Shown piece by piece: positions 49,835 to 61,698 of a DNA stretch of 64,000 nucleotides. Each line of letters starts with the position of its first letter. Position 1 is the first letter of the stretch. Source of the DNA: Ptiloglossa arizonensis (lineage: Eukaryota; Arthropoda; Insecta; Hymenoptera; Colletidae). The notes beneath the pieces were generated by a model. It saw only the letters and a program-made list of their open reading frames with translations, searched no databases and was not told where the DNA came from. Both the position numbers and the translations under genes were made by a program. The DNA lies in the NCBI RefSeq assembly GCF_051014685.1, contig NC_135049.1, positions 32,195,531-32,259,530 on the forward strand, read 5' to 3'.

Positions 49835-52800
49835 AGCATACGAGCGGAAAAAATACGAGCGAAGGACGCGATCGAAGCCGCGCGACGAGTCCGAGGGTCT
49901 TCCGTTTCTACTATCGAAAGGTACTTACCATTGTTCGAAGATCCGAGCGACGACGAGTTTCTTCGACTCCTCTCGTTTCCAACCCGAACACCGAGGAGAT
50001 CACAGCTTCCGCGATCCGCGTCAGCCTCCAGGCCCCATCGGTACGAGAGCTCCTCGTTTCTCCGACTCGCGAGCGGCGTATTTCGGCGTTGTCTCGCGTG
50101 CACCTTGTCAACCGACGAGCCTCCGGCCTCCTCGAGGATCACGACCGGGTAAACAACGGGAGACAACCATGTGATCGCATAGAAATCACCTCTCGAACCT
50201 ACGAGAGAACCGCACGACTCTACGCGCACGACAGTTTGCAGGAGCACGTTCTCTCTCTACTCGTTCCCGAATGCACGATCACAGGGTAAAACAGACACTG
50301 TCCTTGCTGGATAACCGTCGGGATCGCACGAAGGGAAGAAAACCGTCGCTGTCCGTTGACGGACGTCGGCCGTGGCGACTCCAGAATCTCGCGGGAAATT
50401 TTGACGACCGAGGTAGCCACGGATCTCCGGTTCGGAAGATCTTTACCGCGAACATCCTCGAGGAAACGTTCTCGGACTGACACGCGGCCGACAGCGCCTA
50501 CGAGCGGCGGTGTCGGTAACTTACGCGTCGCAGACGCGACGCGGTCGCGCGAACGTTCGCGAAGACGCCATCTTGGCCAGTACCGTTCGACGCACGCCTC
50601 GCGACATCTGCCGGGGGACCGCGGTACTCGACGACATCCTCGAGCGATCGTTTCCCTTCGAATCGTCGAGAAAGTGAAATCGCCTTCGAAATATTCCACG
50701 GAAGAAACCTATTACTTTTTTTCGAACGATAGCCGCTACTTTTTGCGCAAAGTTTCGAAAGAGAAAACGATCGGCCCGAATTTCTATTCCTACTTCTTCC
50801 TACGTACTCGTAACGCGAACAAACGACTTTTAATCCAGCGTGCAATTACTTTGTTTTCTCCACAACTTTCCCACGCTTTCGATACTCTTCCTATTTCCCC
50901 CTACGCGCGCATGCGCGTCAATCGTTCGATCGTACTTGTATCTCGTTGCTTCTTCGTAGTTTGTTACAATGCTGTTATCGTCTCGTTCGCTTTTATCGTA
51001 CACCGGGTTAAGTATGCAACGGGACATTTACAATTTTTTACGTACGTTCCGTATTTGAAACAATAAGGACGAATTGTTTCGAGCGCGCAAAAACGTCCCG
51101 AAGGTCGCAAGAATGCGCATCGATAACACGAACGCGAAGAATACGAGGAAACTTTATCGCCGTTAAGAGCGGACCGTTCGTCCATCGAAGTTCGCGAAAG
51201 TTCGTGTTCCCTTGGAAATTTGCGCGATGTCGGCAGCGGGGGAACGACGAGCAAAAAAAAAAAAAAAGAAAAGTTAATTTCTTTCTTGGGAAGCCGGCTC
51301 GTTGAAAGTTTTACGGAATCGGTCGGCCCCGTTCGATATCTAGCCCCCTTTTCAACGGCTTCGGCAATCCACGATAGGTATCCGACTGTTCATCGACTTT
51401 AGATCCGAGTAAATTCCGCGCTGAAAAGTTTAATCGTTTCGTTCGGGCACGAGAAGGCGAGATTAATTCTTTGAGGCTCGGTCGTCCGTTCCGGGGCGGC
51501 TTCAATTTTAACGAAGTAAACCGTTAAATCCGCGAGAGAAAGAAACGGTTTGAAAGACGGCGCTGAAATAACGAGAACGGTGAAAAGCCGTGGAAAAATA
51601 TTTGTGTCGCTCTCTTGTGTTACCATTTTCAATGGGTTATCCGAGTCGTAGATAAAATTAATGAGAATTTCCGTCGCCCGGTTATTCACGGTGTACTCTA
51701 GCGAAAGGCTTGGCGAAAAATTCTTAAACGAGGACCGATTCGTTTTATAATTGCTCCCGGATACCCCGTGCCGGCTTTGCCGCGGCGTTCTTTCACGGCG
51801 CATCGCGTACCCGGTGTCCCTTCCTCTACTCACGGCTAACTATAAATTTTCACTGTTCGGTCCCGGTGCATGGAGAATTTCCAAGCTCGCGAGTCGAATC
51901 CTCGAGAAGTATCCCGTCCTTTCGGAAGCGTTCTTGTCGCGACCCGATATTAATTTTAAAAAGTTTAAACGAACGTTTGGTAACGCGGCGGTGGTCGTTC
52001 GATGAAAAATTTCCAGCGAATCTGGAAAATAAAACGTCGAGGAGTCGAGGTCGCGGCATTATTGCGATGCTCCCGTAAAAAAGGAGGGCGTGCTGCTGCT
52101 TCCCACCCGTTCACCCTCTCGCCGACCCTTCTTTTTTCCCACCTCCGTCGCTACCCTCGTAATTTCCTGGAAAACCCGGCTTTTCGTCGAACGAGCCTCG
52201 ACCGGGTTCGCGTCTTCGAAGATTTCCTCGTTTCTGTTCGATCTTGCTCCGTTTAAGCGGCTCGCGCGACAGGAACAGCGAATTACTTACGAGCCGCTCG
52301 GTAAAGGGTGTACCGAGGCGAGGGAGGACGAAGGGAGGGTCGAAGCGACGCGTTGCGTGTCGCGGGAAAGATATACGAGCCGGTAATCGCTTGGAAACGA
52401 TCCCACTGAAAAAACCTCCAAGAGAGGGACTTCCACGGTTGAGAAACCGTCGGGTTTCGTCTTTGTCCGAGTAATTACAACCGAGTCATTTTTTCGCAGC
52501 GAACGGAGCAACGTGGACGCGAGTTCCCGTTCAAGTATCGACCTCTCGATGGTACGGAAATACGCACAGAGGGACGAGCGTTATTTTTCTCGAGGGAACC
52601 TCGCCCCGTTTCGAAGCCAGCTTTACTCGTTTCGCTTATATACCGAGTCTCGCGTCTATCCAGGAATTCCTCGGTAACGAAACGCGCGTTATCGTCGCGT
52701 ATCGCGCGAAAAGGGTAGATATCTCTATAAAATCTCGTCGGGGTAATATTTTTGCATCCAGGGCGTCCGAGAGACACCGAGAGTCACCCGGTTACCCGTA

Positions 52801-55135
52801 AAAGTAGTTTATTTCGCGTTCCGGTGAACCGGGCGACTCTCTTCCATCCCGTGTCGGAGAGTTCGCGTCTCTCTCGTTCTTCCGGGAAGCGATCCTCCGC
52901 CTCGTCTCCCGTACGTCTTCGCCCGACACACGTTCGTTTACTCACCCTCTATGCGGTAACCCCGAAACATTTCTGCTTCAACGTCCTCCTCTTTGCTTTG
53001 CATAGCTCTAGCCACCGTTCGGGTGACTCTTGAATAGCCCGAGGATGTATTGACGTATCACGGGGGCCAACCTCGCGCACATATTTCAACTTAGCCTGCT
53101 CCAGTTTCCCTCGGACGAAAATCCTTCTCGAGGGTTCGCGTTTCGCGGAAAAAGTTTCCTTCCCGTTCTCCGCGAGCCCCGACGCTGAACAAATACGCGC
53201 ATCTACTTACCGAGGAGCGTCTATTTGCCGCGAAAGAGTGCCCCGGCAAAGGTTAACGAAAAAAAAGGAAAAAAAAATAAATAAACTCGTCGGATACGAT
53301 TAATCTCGGGGTAAGAGTTTACTTTTGAACACGCGTCTCCATCTGTCGGTAGCGGCGGGCAACGAGCCGCGTTGTCCGGTAAATATCTTCGCGCGACGAG
53401 AAACGCGAGAACGAGAGGAGCTTCTTCGTCGGTTCGACCGCTAGCACCGCGACCGCCAACTTTCTCCTCCGACGAAAAATTTTCCTCTCCACGGCGAATC
53501 GTTACTCGCGCGTACCGTGTTCCGCTTACGGAGCTGATATCTGTCGCCATCTTTAAAGTGTCCGCGGAGACACGGAAACGTTCCTACGGAGCGGAAAATC
53601 AATAAGAGGCGTACCGTAAACAATTAATTCGCGAACGTTGCTCACGAGCTCACGCGAAATCGTACGAGTCTTCGACTCGACTTCGATCCTCGAGGCCCCT
53701 CGACGAAAGGTATCGAGCACGATCGAACGTTCCCCCGTCAAGTAAAACACAACGTGGATATGTATATGTGTATTTCACGTGTACTTCTTACGTTCTAACA
53801 CTTAGCGATATTAGGCGAAACTGCACGTCCGTTTCGCGGAGATGCGTTTCACCCGATCGAATCACGACCGTACAAAATTATTGTCGATTCTCATCGACGA
53901 AGCTTCGATCGAAAATTACGGAATTCGTTTTCGCGTCGTTCTCGAACGATGGAAACGATGCCTCGACCGTGGACCCGAATCGTCTTCCAATTCGATTCGC
54001 GGACGAACGCATCGCACGAGTCGAATCGCGAATGGAAATATTCGCTTTTACGGTATCCCTTTAGTCCAACGACTCATCGAAATTTCTACGAAAGTGAAAA
54101 GCGACGCGATCGAAAAGTTGTCGCGAGTAATATCGAAACAACGTGTCGCGTTCCGGCGAAACGAGGAAACAATTTGCTCGAATAACTCTACGCGCGACGA
54201 TCGCGATAACGATACGATAACAACGTTCAAACGATTCAACGTACAAATTAAAAACGATATCCTCCCTCGACGATTACATCGTTGGGTAAAACGTGTCGTT
54301 CGAGCACCGAACGGGAAACGCGATACTCGAACCGTATATTTCTCTTCGAGGTAAATTACGTCAGAGTCTCGACGACGAACAGTATTCTACGATTAAATGG
54401 ATATACGTCGTCGCGACGCGTACATCGACACATTTCGTTCTAATATCGAATCGCGCTATTTCGTTAATTCTACAGAGACCACGACTTTGACCTTATCGGC
54501 TAGAGTGTACTTCGAAAGGATAAAATCGATATCCACTTTTATCGTCCTAAGAAAAGAACGTAGAGCGTCGTTAGCATGTTTTATCTTAAAAATTACTACG
54601 CGAGAAGCGATATTAACATCGAGTATCCTATCGGTACGTTCTACGTCAACGTCTAATCGTAAATCTACGCTCGGAACGTTGTTTTCGCGCGGAGACAAAT
54701 TTTCGAAAAAAACAAACAAACAAAAAAATAGCCCAGCTATTTAACGGTGAGGAGGGTTCGCTTAAAAGTTACGAAGAAACGCGTTCTCGTTTCTTTCGAG
54801 GTGGACGATTTCGTAAACCGTTTCTCTCTTTCGATCGTACGTGTACACGTTCGAGAAGAAAATTTCTTTCCGACGTCGTCGACAAATGTAACAAAAGTTC
54901 GTCCAATGGTACGCACGTGGTACAGTGTTACGAAATTGCGTACGATATGTGCGCGCGTGTGTATGCGTGTGAAATAGTTGGCACGGATAGACGCGTTATA
55001 CAAAAGGTATACATTGTGAAAATTGTTCCCTCTGGGTCTCTTTCCATCGATCTCTGTACGGTCCTCTCGAGCACCGCTCGATATCGATCGTTCTTCGAGG
55101 AACGCGTCGAGTGGATCGCGAGACGCGCGTAAAAT
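49835..55135. other. Intergenic sequence downstream of the LDLRAP1 gene
   Basis: No supported gene. Composition becomes more AT-rich from about 53600 to 55000. A poly-A run lies at 51254–51268. I found no clear minus-strand poly(A) signal close to the LDLRAP1 stop, so the transcript end is not fixed. Confidence 0.3.
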
Positions 55136-55421
55136 GCGCGTATCGTCGAGGCGGTGAGGATGCTCGGTAAAATATCGTTGAGCGCGCTCGGGGCCGAGTC
55201 TCGTGGCGAAAGAAGGTGTTCTCGGATCGGGAAGGATCGACCGGTAGCTGGTTCGATCCGGTGGCCGTTCGAGATGTTTTCCGAGCGGTTCGGAGGAATC
55301 GGAGGAGAACGGTGTTGGCCTATTGGTTGATTTTCTTCGGTTGGCCGTTGTTCGACAAATGCTTCCAGAGGCCGGTGATCAACGGCACGTCCCGGAAGCT
55401 ATCGGCCGTGGGCTACGCCTG
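55136..55421 (-). other. 3' region of LDLRAP1, probably 3'UTR or alternative terminal exon
   Basis: Just past the stop codon the sequence keeps low CpG and a coding-like G/C preference at one codon position for about 100 bp. On the minus strand another frame reads ADSFRDVPLITGLWKHLSNN then eight more residues to TAG. Alternatively the plus strand reads LAYWLIFFGWPLFDKC in an open frame. Ordinary 3'UTR is the default reading. Confidence 0.35.
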
Positions 55422-55613
55422 CTACGAACACATCAGATCCACCGATCTCGATTCGCCCCAGGCGTTCTGCATTTTGAATCCGGTGGTCGGCCTCGGTACA
55501 ACGTGATGGGACGTGGACGTGGTCGTGTGCCTCAAAGTCGTCATGGGAATACTGGTGGCGTTGCTCTTCTTCTGTATCTTCTTGCCGTCCTGTCCCTCCT
55601 CCTCGAAACACAC
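55422..55613 (-). CDS. LDLRAP1: LDLRAP1 homologue, last coding exon (C-terminal tail)
   Basis: The exon follows an ATATTTTTAG acceptor in phase 0 and encodes 63 residues, starting VCFEEEGQDGKKIQKK and ending GESRSVDLMCS before TAG (55424–55422). The choice of frame rests on two points. It is in phase with the GTGAGC donor of the preceding exon, and its codons end mostly in G or C, unlike the competing frames. The tail is polar, Ser/Thr-rich and predicted to be disordered, like the C-terminal half of the vertebrate adapter, which carries endocytic motifs. Joined to the previous exon it gives NSWVCFEEE, slightly reminiscent of the acidic segment in the vertebrate tail. I cannot point to a proven AP-2 binding motif. 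Confidence 0.78.
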   Translation of the reverse strand: MCFEEEGQDGKKIQKKSNATSIPMTTLRHTTTSTSHHVVPRPTTGFKMQNAWGESRSVDLMCS

Positions 55614-55692
55614 CTAAAAATATCACGGGAGCGTTACTCGGCGATTCGAAGGACGCGTGTCTCGGCGCGTTGATCGCGTTTCGCTGGCTCAC
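55614..55692 (-). other. LDLRAP1: LDLRAP1 intron 4 (79 bp)
   Basis: Bounded by TGG|GTGAGC and ATATTTTTAG|GTG. This is a very short intron, typical of insects. The upstream frame reads through it without a stop, which would misplace the C-terminus if the intron were missed: the read-through reading becomes Arg/Gly/His-rich. Confidence 0.75.
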
Positions 55693-55856
55693 CCACGAGT
55701 TCCCTCCCGGTGGCTTGGCGTCGTTCGACAGATCGATCAGAAGATTCTTCTGCGAGTCGTTCGGGTTACATCGTTGTTGACCGGTGTGCTTGTTCCGCTC
55801 GTTGACTTTGCCCAGCGATTTCGCGTCCTCGTCCTTCTTCTTCTTCTCGGCCTCGT
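55693..55856 (-). CDS. LDLRAP1: LDLRAP1 homologue, exon with clathrin-box-like motif
   Basis: The acceptor TTCTTTCGCAG supplies the last two bases of an aspartate codon shared with the previous exon, and the exon ends in phase 0 at TGG|GTGAGC. It encodes 54 residues: a highly charged stretch (EAEKKKKDEDAKSLGK), then SQKNLLIDLSNDAKPPGGNSW. The LLIDLS core sits where vertebrate LDLRAP1 has its clathrin box (LLDLE type), which binds the clathrin heavy-chain N-terminal domain. The match to the LΦxΦ(D/E) consensus is approximate. The charged run directly after the PTB domain matches the charged linker in the vertebrate protein. Confidence 0.85.
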
Positions 55857-56384
55857 CTGCGAAAGAATCGGCCGGTCGGTTAACGATCGGTCGGTCGTTG
55901 GGAGACCGAACGCTACCGCGCACGGGACACGGTATTAACGGGACCGAGTAAACAACAAACAGAGCCGGTCGAATCCCATTTGCGTAAATCGTGAAACGGA
56001 ACCTCTCCCGGCAACCGTGCGATACGGTTTCCTAGATACACTTTCGTTATCGACCCGCATGAATACCAATCTCGAAGAGTCTCCGTAACGCGGAAACAGG
56101 ACCTTCGCGCACCGTCGCTGATTTCCAGCTTGCCGCTAATTGGTAGCTTCGTGCCGCTTCGTGCCGCTTCGTCCCTCCGCGTAACCGTGGAACGGTGCCG
56201 CCTCGTTAATTACCCATGCGCCGCTGATTATTTACCCTATCGCGTTCGGAACATTTGCGGAAAATGCCCCAGGGCGCGTCGAACTCCCGTCGTTCCTCGG
56301 GCACGCGTATTCAACCGACACCGTTACTCGCGGAGAGTACGTCGGTTTACGGTTTCGACGTCGACGAGCCACAAAGAGCGCGGT

Positions 56385-56425
56385 GGAAAAAAAAAAGGAA
56401 AAGAAAAAGAAAAAAAAAAGAAAAA
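56385..56425. repeat. A-rich low-complexity tract
   Basis: Purine tract of A runs broken by single or double G, inside LDLRAP1 intron 3. Confidence 0.9.
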
Positions 56426-56482
56426 TTTCCTCGCACCGGAGACCGAAACGTCGAAAGAGAGTTCCGCGGCGTGGCGTTCGCG

Positions 56483-57290
56483 GATGTCCAGGCTGAGTGC
56501 CCTCACCCCGGTGCGTCGATTCGAAATTCGCCGAGTAAAAACATCCAGCTCCCGGTATCCACCGTTACCGCCGAGTGGAGGGATCGCGTCGCGTCGCGTC
56601 GCGTCGCGTCGCGTCGCGTCTCGTCTCGTATTCGAATAATCGAGGACGAGTACGCGGAGCTCGGTCCGTAGCGCGATTCTACTTACTCTCGGCTCGTTTT
56701 TCCCCGTTGAAATTCAACGCACTCGAAAGAGAATTACCGTAGCGCTGGTCGATGTCCAGGTTAAGTACCCTTGGACCGTTGCGCGGTAAAAATACCTATC
56801 CCTCGATATCCACCCTCGCCGGGGGTAGATTCGAACAACTGGACGTCTCGTCGTATTCGAGTTATCGAGCTCGGCCACCGGCGAACCTCGGAGATTCCGA
56901 TCTCCGGCAATTGCGAGCACGATTTTACTCTCGGCTCATTTTTTCCAATGGAGTTTAACGCAATTCCATCGGGGATTTTACCCGGAAGCAGCCAACGACG
57001 TTAAAGAGGGTTTCGCGCGTAGCGCTCGTGGACGTCCAGGCTAAGTGCCCTTACCCCATCGATCCGAAGATCGCCAACTAAAAATATCCGTCCCCGCGTC
57101 GGTACGCAGCGAGAGATTTCGCTCGGTACGACCGGACGTTTCCTCGTGTTCCGATTAACCGTGGATCGCGACGAGTCGCGAGGACGTTTACTCGCGCGGA
57201 ATTTTTCCCGATGGAGTTGAACGGGACTCCGTCGGGAACGGGATCCGGACCGGGGACCGAAACAGCCGTATTCTCCGGGCGTTGAAAATT
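56483..57290. repeat. Three tandem copies of a 268–280 bp unit in LDLRAP1 intron 3
   Basis: The marker GA(T/C)GTCCAGG(C/T)T(A/G)AGT starts at 56483, 56751 and 57031. Each copy continues with a (T/C)CCCT-type block, an AAA(A/T)ATCC-like core and a segment near TTTTTCC(A/C)(A/G)TGGAGTT before the next copy. Divergence is substantial, so this is an old duplication rather than a recent array. Confidence 0.75.
56584..56629. repeat. (GCGTC)n pentamer repeat
   Basis: About seven GCGTC copies followed by TCGTCTCGT variants. Confidence 0.95.
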
Positions 57291-57917
57291 TATTCGGCCA
57301 CCCTTCTCGTTCGAACTAATTTAAACGATGGTCGTTCGCGAGCACCGCGCGCCGATGTTGTTCAATTAATTCGAATGCTCGATCGGAGGTTTGCTTTTAC
57401 TCTCTAATTTACGCGGGACGGTTTTAACGATCATCTCGAGAACAGGTTGAACAATGTTCCGGCCAGTTTTCTCGCTGTTTGGCACGTAATTATTTCCTCG
57501 TCGAGTGTAATCGCGACTAATTCCGTTCGAAACGAACGCGTTCGGTCGGCGGTGTCGGAACGAAGGGAACGGACCGGCCGTAATTGTCCTACTTTTCCGT
57601 AATGTTCCCGACCGGGCTGTACGAAGTTTAATATTACCGAACAATTTCCTGGAGCGCACTCGTAACCTTCGTCGAAGCTCCCCGCAATATCCGCACTCTC
57701 GGAGAGTTAAGTGCTCGACCACATGGGTATTGCATCGCGTCGACGATGTACCTTTTTACGGCGGATCGAGCGCGGCGCGAGATTGAACTTACTTTTTTCG
57801 GACACGGGAGTCGTTTCTGCCCGGATCTCGCGTCGAAAGGATCAAAATTCGCGCACGGGAGCAATTTCACGCGTTCCGTCGTCGGAGCGCGTCGCGAAGG
57901 AGGATCGATTTACCTAC

Positions 57918-58159
57918 CGCTTCTGTCGTCGGTTAACGACGGACTCTTATCTTGAGCGTGATGGATCCTGGGATCGGCCTGGGACAGCTGCCAAGCTTCG
58001 TAAGCCGTGTTAAAGGCCTGAGCCACCGTCAGCGTCACCGTTTGCGCCATCTTTCTCTTCGGGCAGAGGAACGCGTGGCACTCCATCGTTTCGTTCATAT
58101 TCGTCGCGATGAACGCGAACACGTGGTCGTGCGTCGCGTCCGCCGAACAATACGAAATT
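57918..58159 (-). CDS. LDLRAP1: LDLRAP1 homologue, exon with C-terminal half of the PTB domain
   Basis: The exon runs from TTTTCAG|A to AGCG|GTAGGT, with 80 full codons. It starts ISYCSADATHDHVFAFIA, continues METMECHAFLCPKRKMAQ and TVTLTVAQAFNTAYEAWQLS, and closes with a polar linker ending TDDRS. The strand order and the final amphipathic helix (AQAFNTAYEAW) are those of a PTB/PID fold. The pieces ISYC, ECHAFLC, KRKMAQ and VTLTVAQAF are the signature of LDLRAP1 (ARH) rather than Numb, Dab or CED-6/GULP, where these positions differ. The domain binds FxNPxY-type tails of LDL-receptor family proteins, and basic residues such as KRK are candidates for phosphoinositide contact. This exon is the strongest evidence for the gene. 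Confidence 0.95.
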
Positions 58160-58554
58160 CTGAAAACATTGCACAAGTTTTACCAACGTGCCCCAATACG
58201 CACTATCTACGAAAAAGACACGTTGAACGTGGCCATTTTGCAACCAGCGGAACCATCGACACCGAGCACTCGCGCAACTAACCGGACGCAAACGGTACCC
58301 GTAACAACGTAAATCATTTTCGCGTGGCGAAAGACCACGGCTTCGAGAGCACCGTGAATTTCCCTCGGTTACGTAACAGAGGTATTACAACCGAGGGGAA
58401 GTTTCTCCGAAAGCACTTGTAGGAAAAGACGCAGCTCCGGACGGAGCTCGAAACGGGGAAAATTAACAAGCACGAATCCGAGTTCGCGGATCCGTGCGCG
58501 CCGAGTTCGGTGCTCGTACACGGAAGACGATATTCGCTGGCGCGTGTTTCTCTT

Positions 58555-58975
58555 CCTATTTACGACGAACGGAGACTTTCCTTTCGCTGAAATTCGTTGC
58601 GCGATCCTTACCCTGGACGGATAAACTCGCGAATAATAGACGAGAGGAACTTGGAAATCGTCCGGATGGTGAAACCGCTTCGAATCGAAAGAACCTACCC
58701 CGATGCTAAATCTCGCGGGTTAATTGCGTTCGAAGCGAGCTCGTGCAACGCCGAAGAACGCAGGCCGCGTCCGTTTATGTTTATTTATGACGAACGGGGA
58801 TCTCGGTTTCGTTGGAATTCGTCGCGCGAAGGTTACCACGGGACGCAGACGGATAAATTTCCAAACGAAAACAGGAACGAGGGGAACCGTGAAATCTTTC
58901 GCCCGGTGAAACTACACCGAATCGAAAGAACGTTCCCCGACCCTAAATCTCGACGCCTTAATTGCGTTTAAACTG
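58555..58975. repeat. Direct duplication of about 230 bp in LDLRAP1 intron 2
   Basis: Copy 1 starts near 58555 and copy 2 near 58782. Shared landmarks are GACGAACGG at 58564 and 58789, CGAATCGAAAGAAC at 58681 and 58918, and TTAATTGCGTT near each end. Offsets of 225 and 237 show indels between the copies. Confidence 0.8.
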
Positions 58976-59489
58976 TGGCCGCTTTTACGGCCCGGTTAAT
59001 TAAGGTAGCATCAACAGCGTCGATGCGTTGCCGAGAAGCTCGTGGATACCGGGTACGACTACGGGAACGTATAGCCGGGATCGTTACCACTTTCCTTCTT
59101 TTTTTTCTACGAAGCGTAAAACGCTTTTCGGGTGTATTATAACCGAACAAAGCTCGTTCCCCGAACAATAGGGAATCACCGTATTCGGTGGGATTTCGCG
59201 TTCGAGCGTAACCGAGCCATTTGGATCGCTGTTGGTCCACCGAAGAACGCTTCGCAACGCTACGTACCTCGACAAAAATAATCGAACGCAATTATCCAAA
59301 TTTAATGTCCATTGTTCTTCCATCGTCGACGGTGAATGCTCTTGTTAATTGTTTTCCAAGTGAATCTTCCGATCGCGTAAACGCGCCCGATGAAAAAGGG
59401 AGTCCGGGGAGAACGACGATACGGTTTCTCGTTACGATGCCGGATCGGATATTGAAACATCCATTCGATAAATCGGAGTTTCGAAACGG

Positions 59490-59519
59490 TAGAGAGAGAG
59501 AGAAAGAGAAAGAGAGGAA
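59490..59519. repeat. GA-rich microsatellite
   Basis: AGAGAGAGAGAGA followed by AAGAGA variants, in LDLRAP1 intron 2. Confidence 0.9.
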
Positions 59520-59720
59520 ATAATATTCCGCGAGGCGAGAATCGAATCGCGCAACGTTTGCGCGTCAGCTTCGTTTGCGCGAGATTTTGGATACGTTTCA
59601 TCGCCACGAATATCGGATGCGTTATACCGGCCGAAGCGATGGAAAATTTACAACGAACGCGTTCCAGCGGCGACCAGCTCCGCGAAACGGGAAGCGGTCT
59701 CGAATACGTTTCGCACGTAC

Positions 59721-59833
59721 CTGTATATGGACACTTGCAGTTGATCCTCTTCCGTGGCGAGGTCCGTCATTCTGATACCCTTTAAACTCACAGCCAGGGA
59801 GACTCTTTGCAGCTTCTTGCCGCTCGCTTTTGC
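59721..59833 (-). CDS. LDLRAP1: LDLRAP1 homologue, exon with central part of the PTB domain
   Basis: A 113 bp exon between TCGTAG|GCA and ATACAG|GTACGT, with 37 codons plus two bases; the next exon supplies the third base of an arginine codon. It reads AKASGKKLQRVSLAVSLKGI, then RMTDLATEEDQLQVSIY, joining on to RISYC. The vertebrate LDLRAP1 has nearly the same AKASGKKLQKV segment at this place and the same VSIYRISYC junction. These residues form the central PTB strands. The exon is too short to stand out by length, and other open frames cover it, so it was found by protein similarity and splice phase. Confidence 0.93.
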
Positions 59834-61698
59834 CTACGACGTTCCAAGAATACATACACGTGTTAACTCCTCGATACGATACGTTTTTCGCGTTTCGTTC
59901 GAGACGAATTTAAACGGGAGTGACGTCGAACGCGCGAAAAACCTTTCGCGGAACGATCTTTTTTTCCCACGGATTCGTACACGGTTCGAGTGCGCGGGTA
60001 CCGCGCGATGTCTCGTCGGAGCGAAGCTTTCGAGACGAGAAGCTCGAGCTCTCGAAAGCAACGGAAGTAGCCGTTCCATGGAAAACGTTTCCGGGTGTAA
60101 CAACACCCGGCTCGCTATCGACACCGTTTCAACCGACGCCATTACGTCGGTATTGTCGTTGCGATACTCGCGGACGTATTTCACAGGGTGAACCGTGAAA
60201 CTCGAGCGTTCGAAAGAAACGTTCGTTCACCCTGGGCGCGTTCACCTTTTCCAAAGATTCTCGTTGCAAGGGAAAATACGAGCGATGGGGAGGAATTTTG
60301 CATTCCCGTCCCGTAGACGTTTGTACCGCTCGCGAACGAACCTCCCGATAATAGGTCCTCGCGGAGGGAACGTTTTCGTAACGGGAAGGTTTATCGGATT
60401 ACCCGGTCGGAGAGCGCGGCTCGCGGCAAAAGAAAGAAATCGGGTTAATTCCGTTCTCGGGAACCAAATATCTTCCACGGGCAACGGCGAAACTCCGCGT
60501 AGCATTTTACGGTAACGCGGTAGGGAACCTCCGGCGGACTAAATGCCGCATTTAACGAATCAACTCGCTCGAAGATTACGCGAATCCGCTTTAATCGCGA
60601 ATGTCCTACGAAATTGGAAGACGGCCACGTCCCTCTGCGAAACGAGTCTCGTCCGAGCGGAGGATAACGCGCGCGCGACCTAACTCGTCGTTTACCCTTT
60701 CCGTTTTACGCGGAACGTAAAAAAATACCATTTACGCGGTACATCGATCGATCGATCGACGGAGATCGCGCAAAGCGCCGATCGATAACCGAACGACACG
60801 GTTTCTACGGGTAGAAGCTGGTCCGCCGTTAACGAAGCCATTAACCGTCCTGTAAAACCGAATCAATTAACTCGGGAACGAGCTCGGTTATACGAGCCGA
60901 TGAAAAGTTTCGAGGGAATCGCGCAACCTCCGAAAGGGAAATTACCGCCCCTCGAATCGGACACCCCCGCGCGAAACGTCTTTCGGGAAAGTAAAAGTCG
61001 CAAATATTACGGATCGGGATCGAGAGGGCCGAGAGGGGAATCGGTCGTCGAGAGCAAAGCCAGGGTGGAGGGAAGGGTTGCCGGTAAGTTTCAGCCGGCG
61101 AGCCGAGAACCTTTATCGACCTTATCCGGCACCATAGTTTACTTCGTCGAGAAATTAATGAGCCGGCTACGACAGGGGTTATACGCCGGAAAGATTTATG
61201 CGCGACTCGAACCGTCGCTCCTCTTTTTTCCGAAACACCTCGATCGCGCTTCGGCTACCGACGATTTTTCCACGGGAAGCGATTTTCATTTCCTCGTAAC
61301 GCGCAAAATTGGATACACGCCGCGATGCCCCGATCGATCAACCGTAAAGCGATTCTACCCCGGTAATATTGTTCGCTTTTCTGTCTTCTCGTCGATCCCG
61401 ATGACGTATCGCGACTTTGCCCCGCGATGAACCACGAGAGCAACTTTTTCCAAGCGGCGGAATTTTCCATCGAAAAAACCGAGCCGTTGCTCGACGCGCG
61501 TCCGGAGCAACGATTACACACCGTCGTTTCGCAGCCGAGATAAATTTTTCCAGCGGGACTAGGTTTCCCTCTAATTGAAATTCATCGCCTTCGAACGCGC
61601 GAAACTACGAAACGAGGATAAAGGCACGGGGGAACCGGGCCCGTAAAAGTAAGGGCGAACGATCGTAAAAAGGTGGATGGATCGAAACGTGTACGTAC
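59834..61698 (-). other. LDLRAP1: LDLRAP1 intron 1 (first visible)
   Basis: An 1865 bp intron, phase 0, between GATG|GTACGT and TCGTAG. It is CpG-rich background without a recognised exon or repeat. Confidence 0.75.

Larger units (their letters stand above)
55857..57917 (-). other. LDLRAP1: LDLRAP1 intron 3
   Basis: A 2061 bp intron between an AGCG|GTAGGT donor and a TTTCGCAG acceptor. It carries a three-copy tandem repeat (56483–57290), a purine-rich A tract (56385–56425) and a GCGTC pentamer run (56584–56629), each listed separately. Confidence 0.75.
58160..59720 (-). other. LDLRAP1: LDLRAP1 intron 2
   Basis: A 1561 bp intron between ACAG|GTACGT and TTTTCAG. It contains a two-copy direct repeat at about 58555–58975 and a GA-rich run near 59490–59519. 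No other exon was recognised in it. Confidence 0.75.

Noticed and set aside
50565..50580. GCCATCTTGGC word as a YY1/Pho-type promoter element (also near 63452)
   Set aside because: Single short motif matches without an adjacent supported gene start are not enough.
55399..55923. Single uninterrupted 174-residue minus-strand ORF
   Set aside because: It merges the true exon (55693–55856) with an 79-bp intron and the wrong frame of the last exon; splice phase and codon bias favour the spliced reading.
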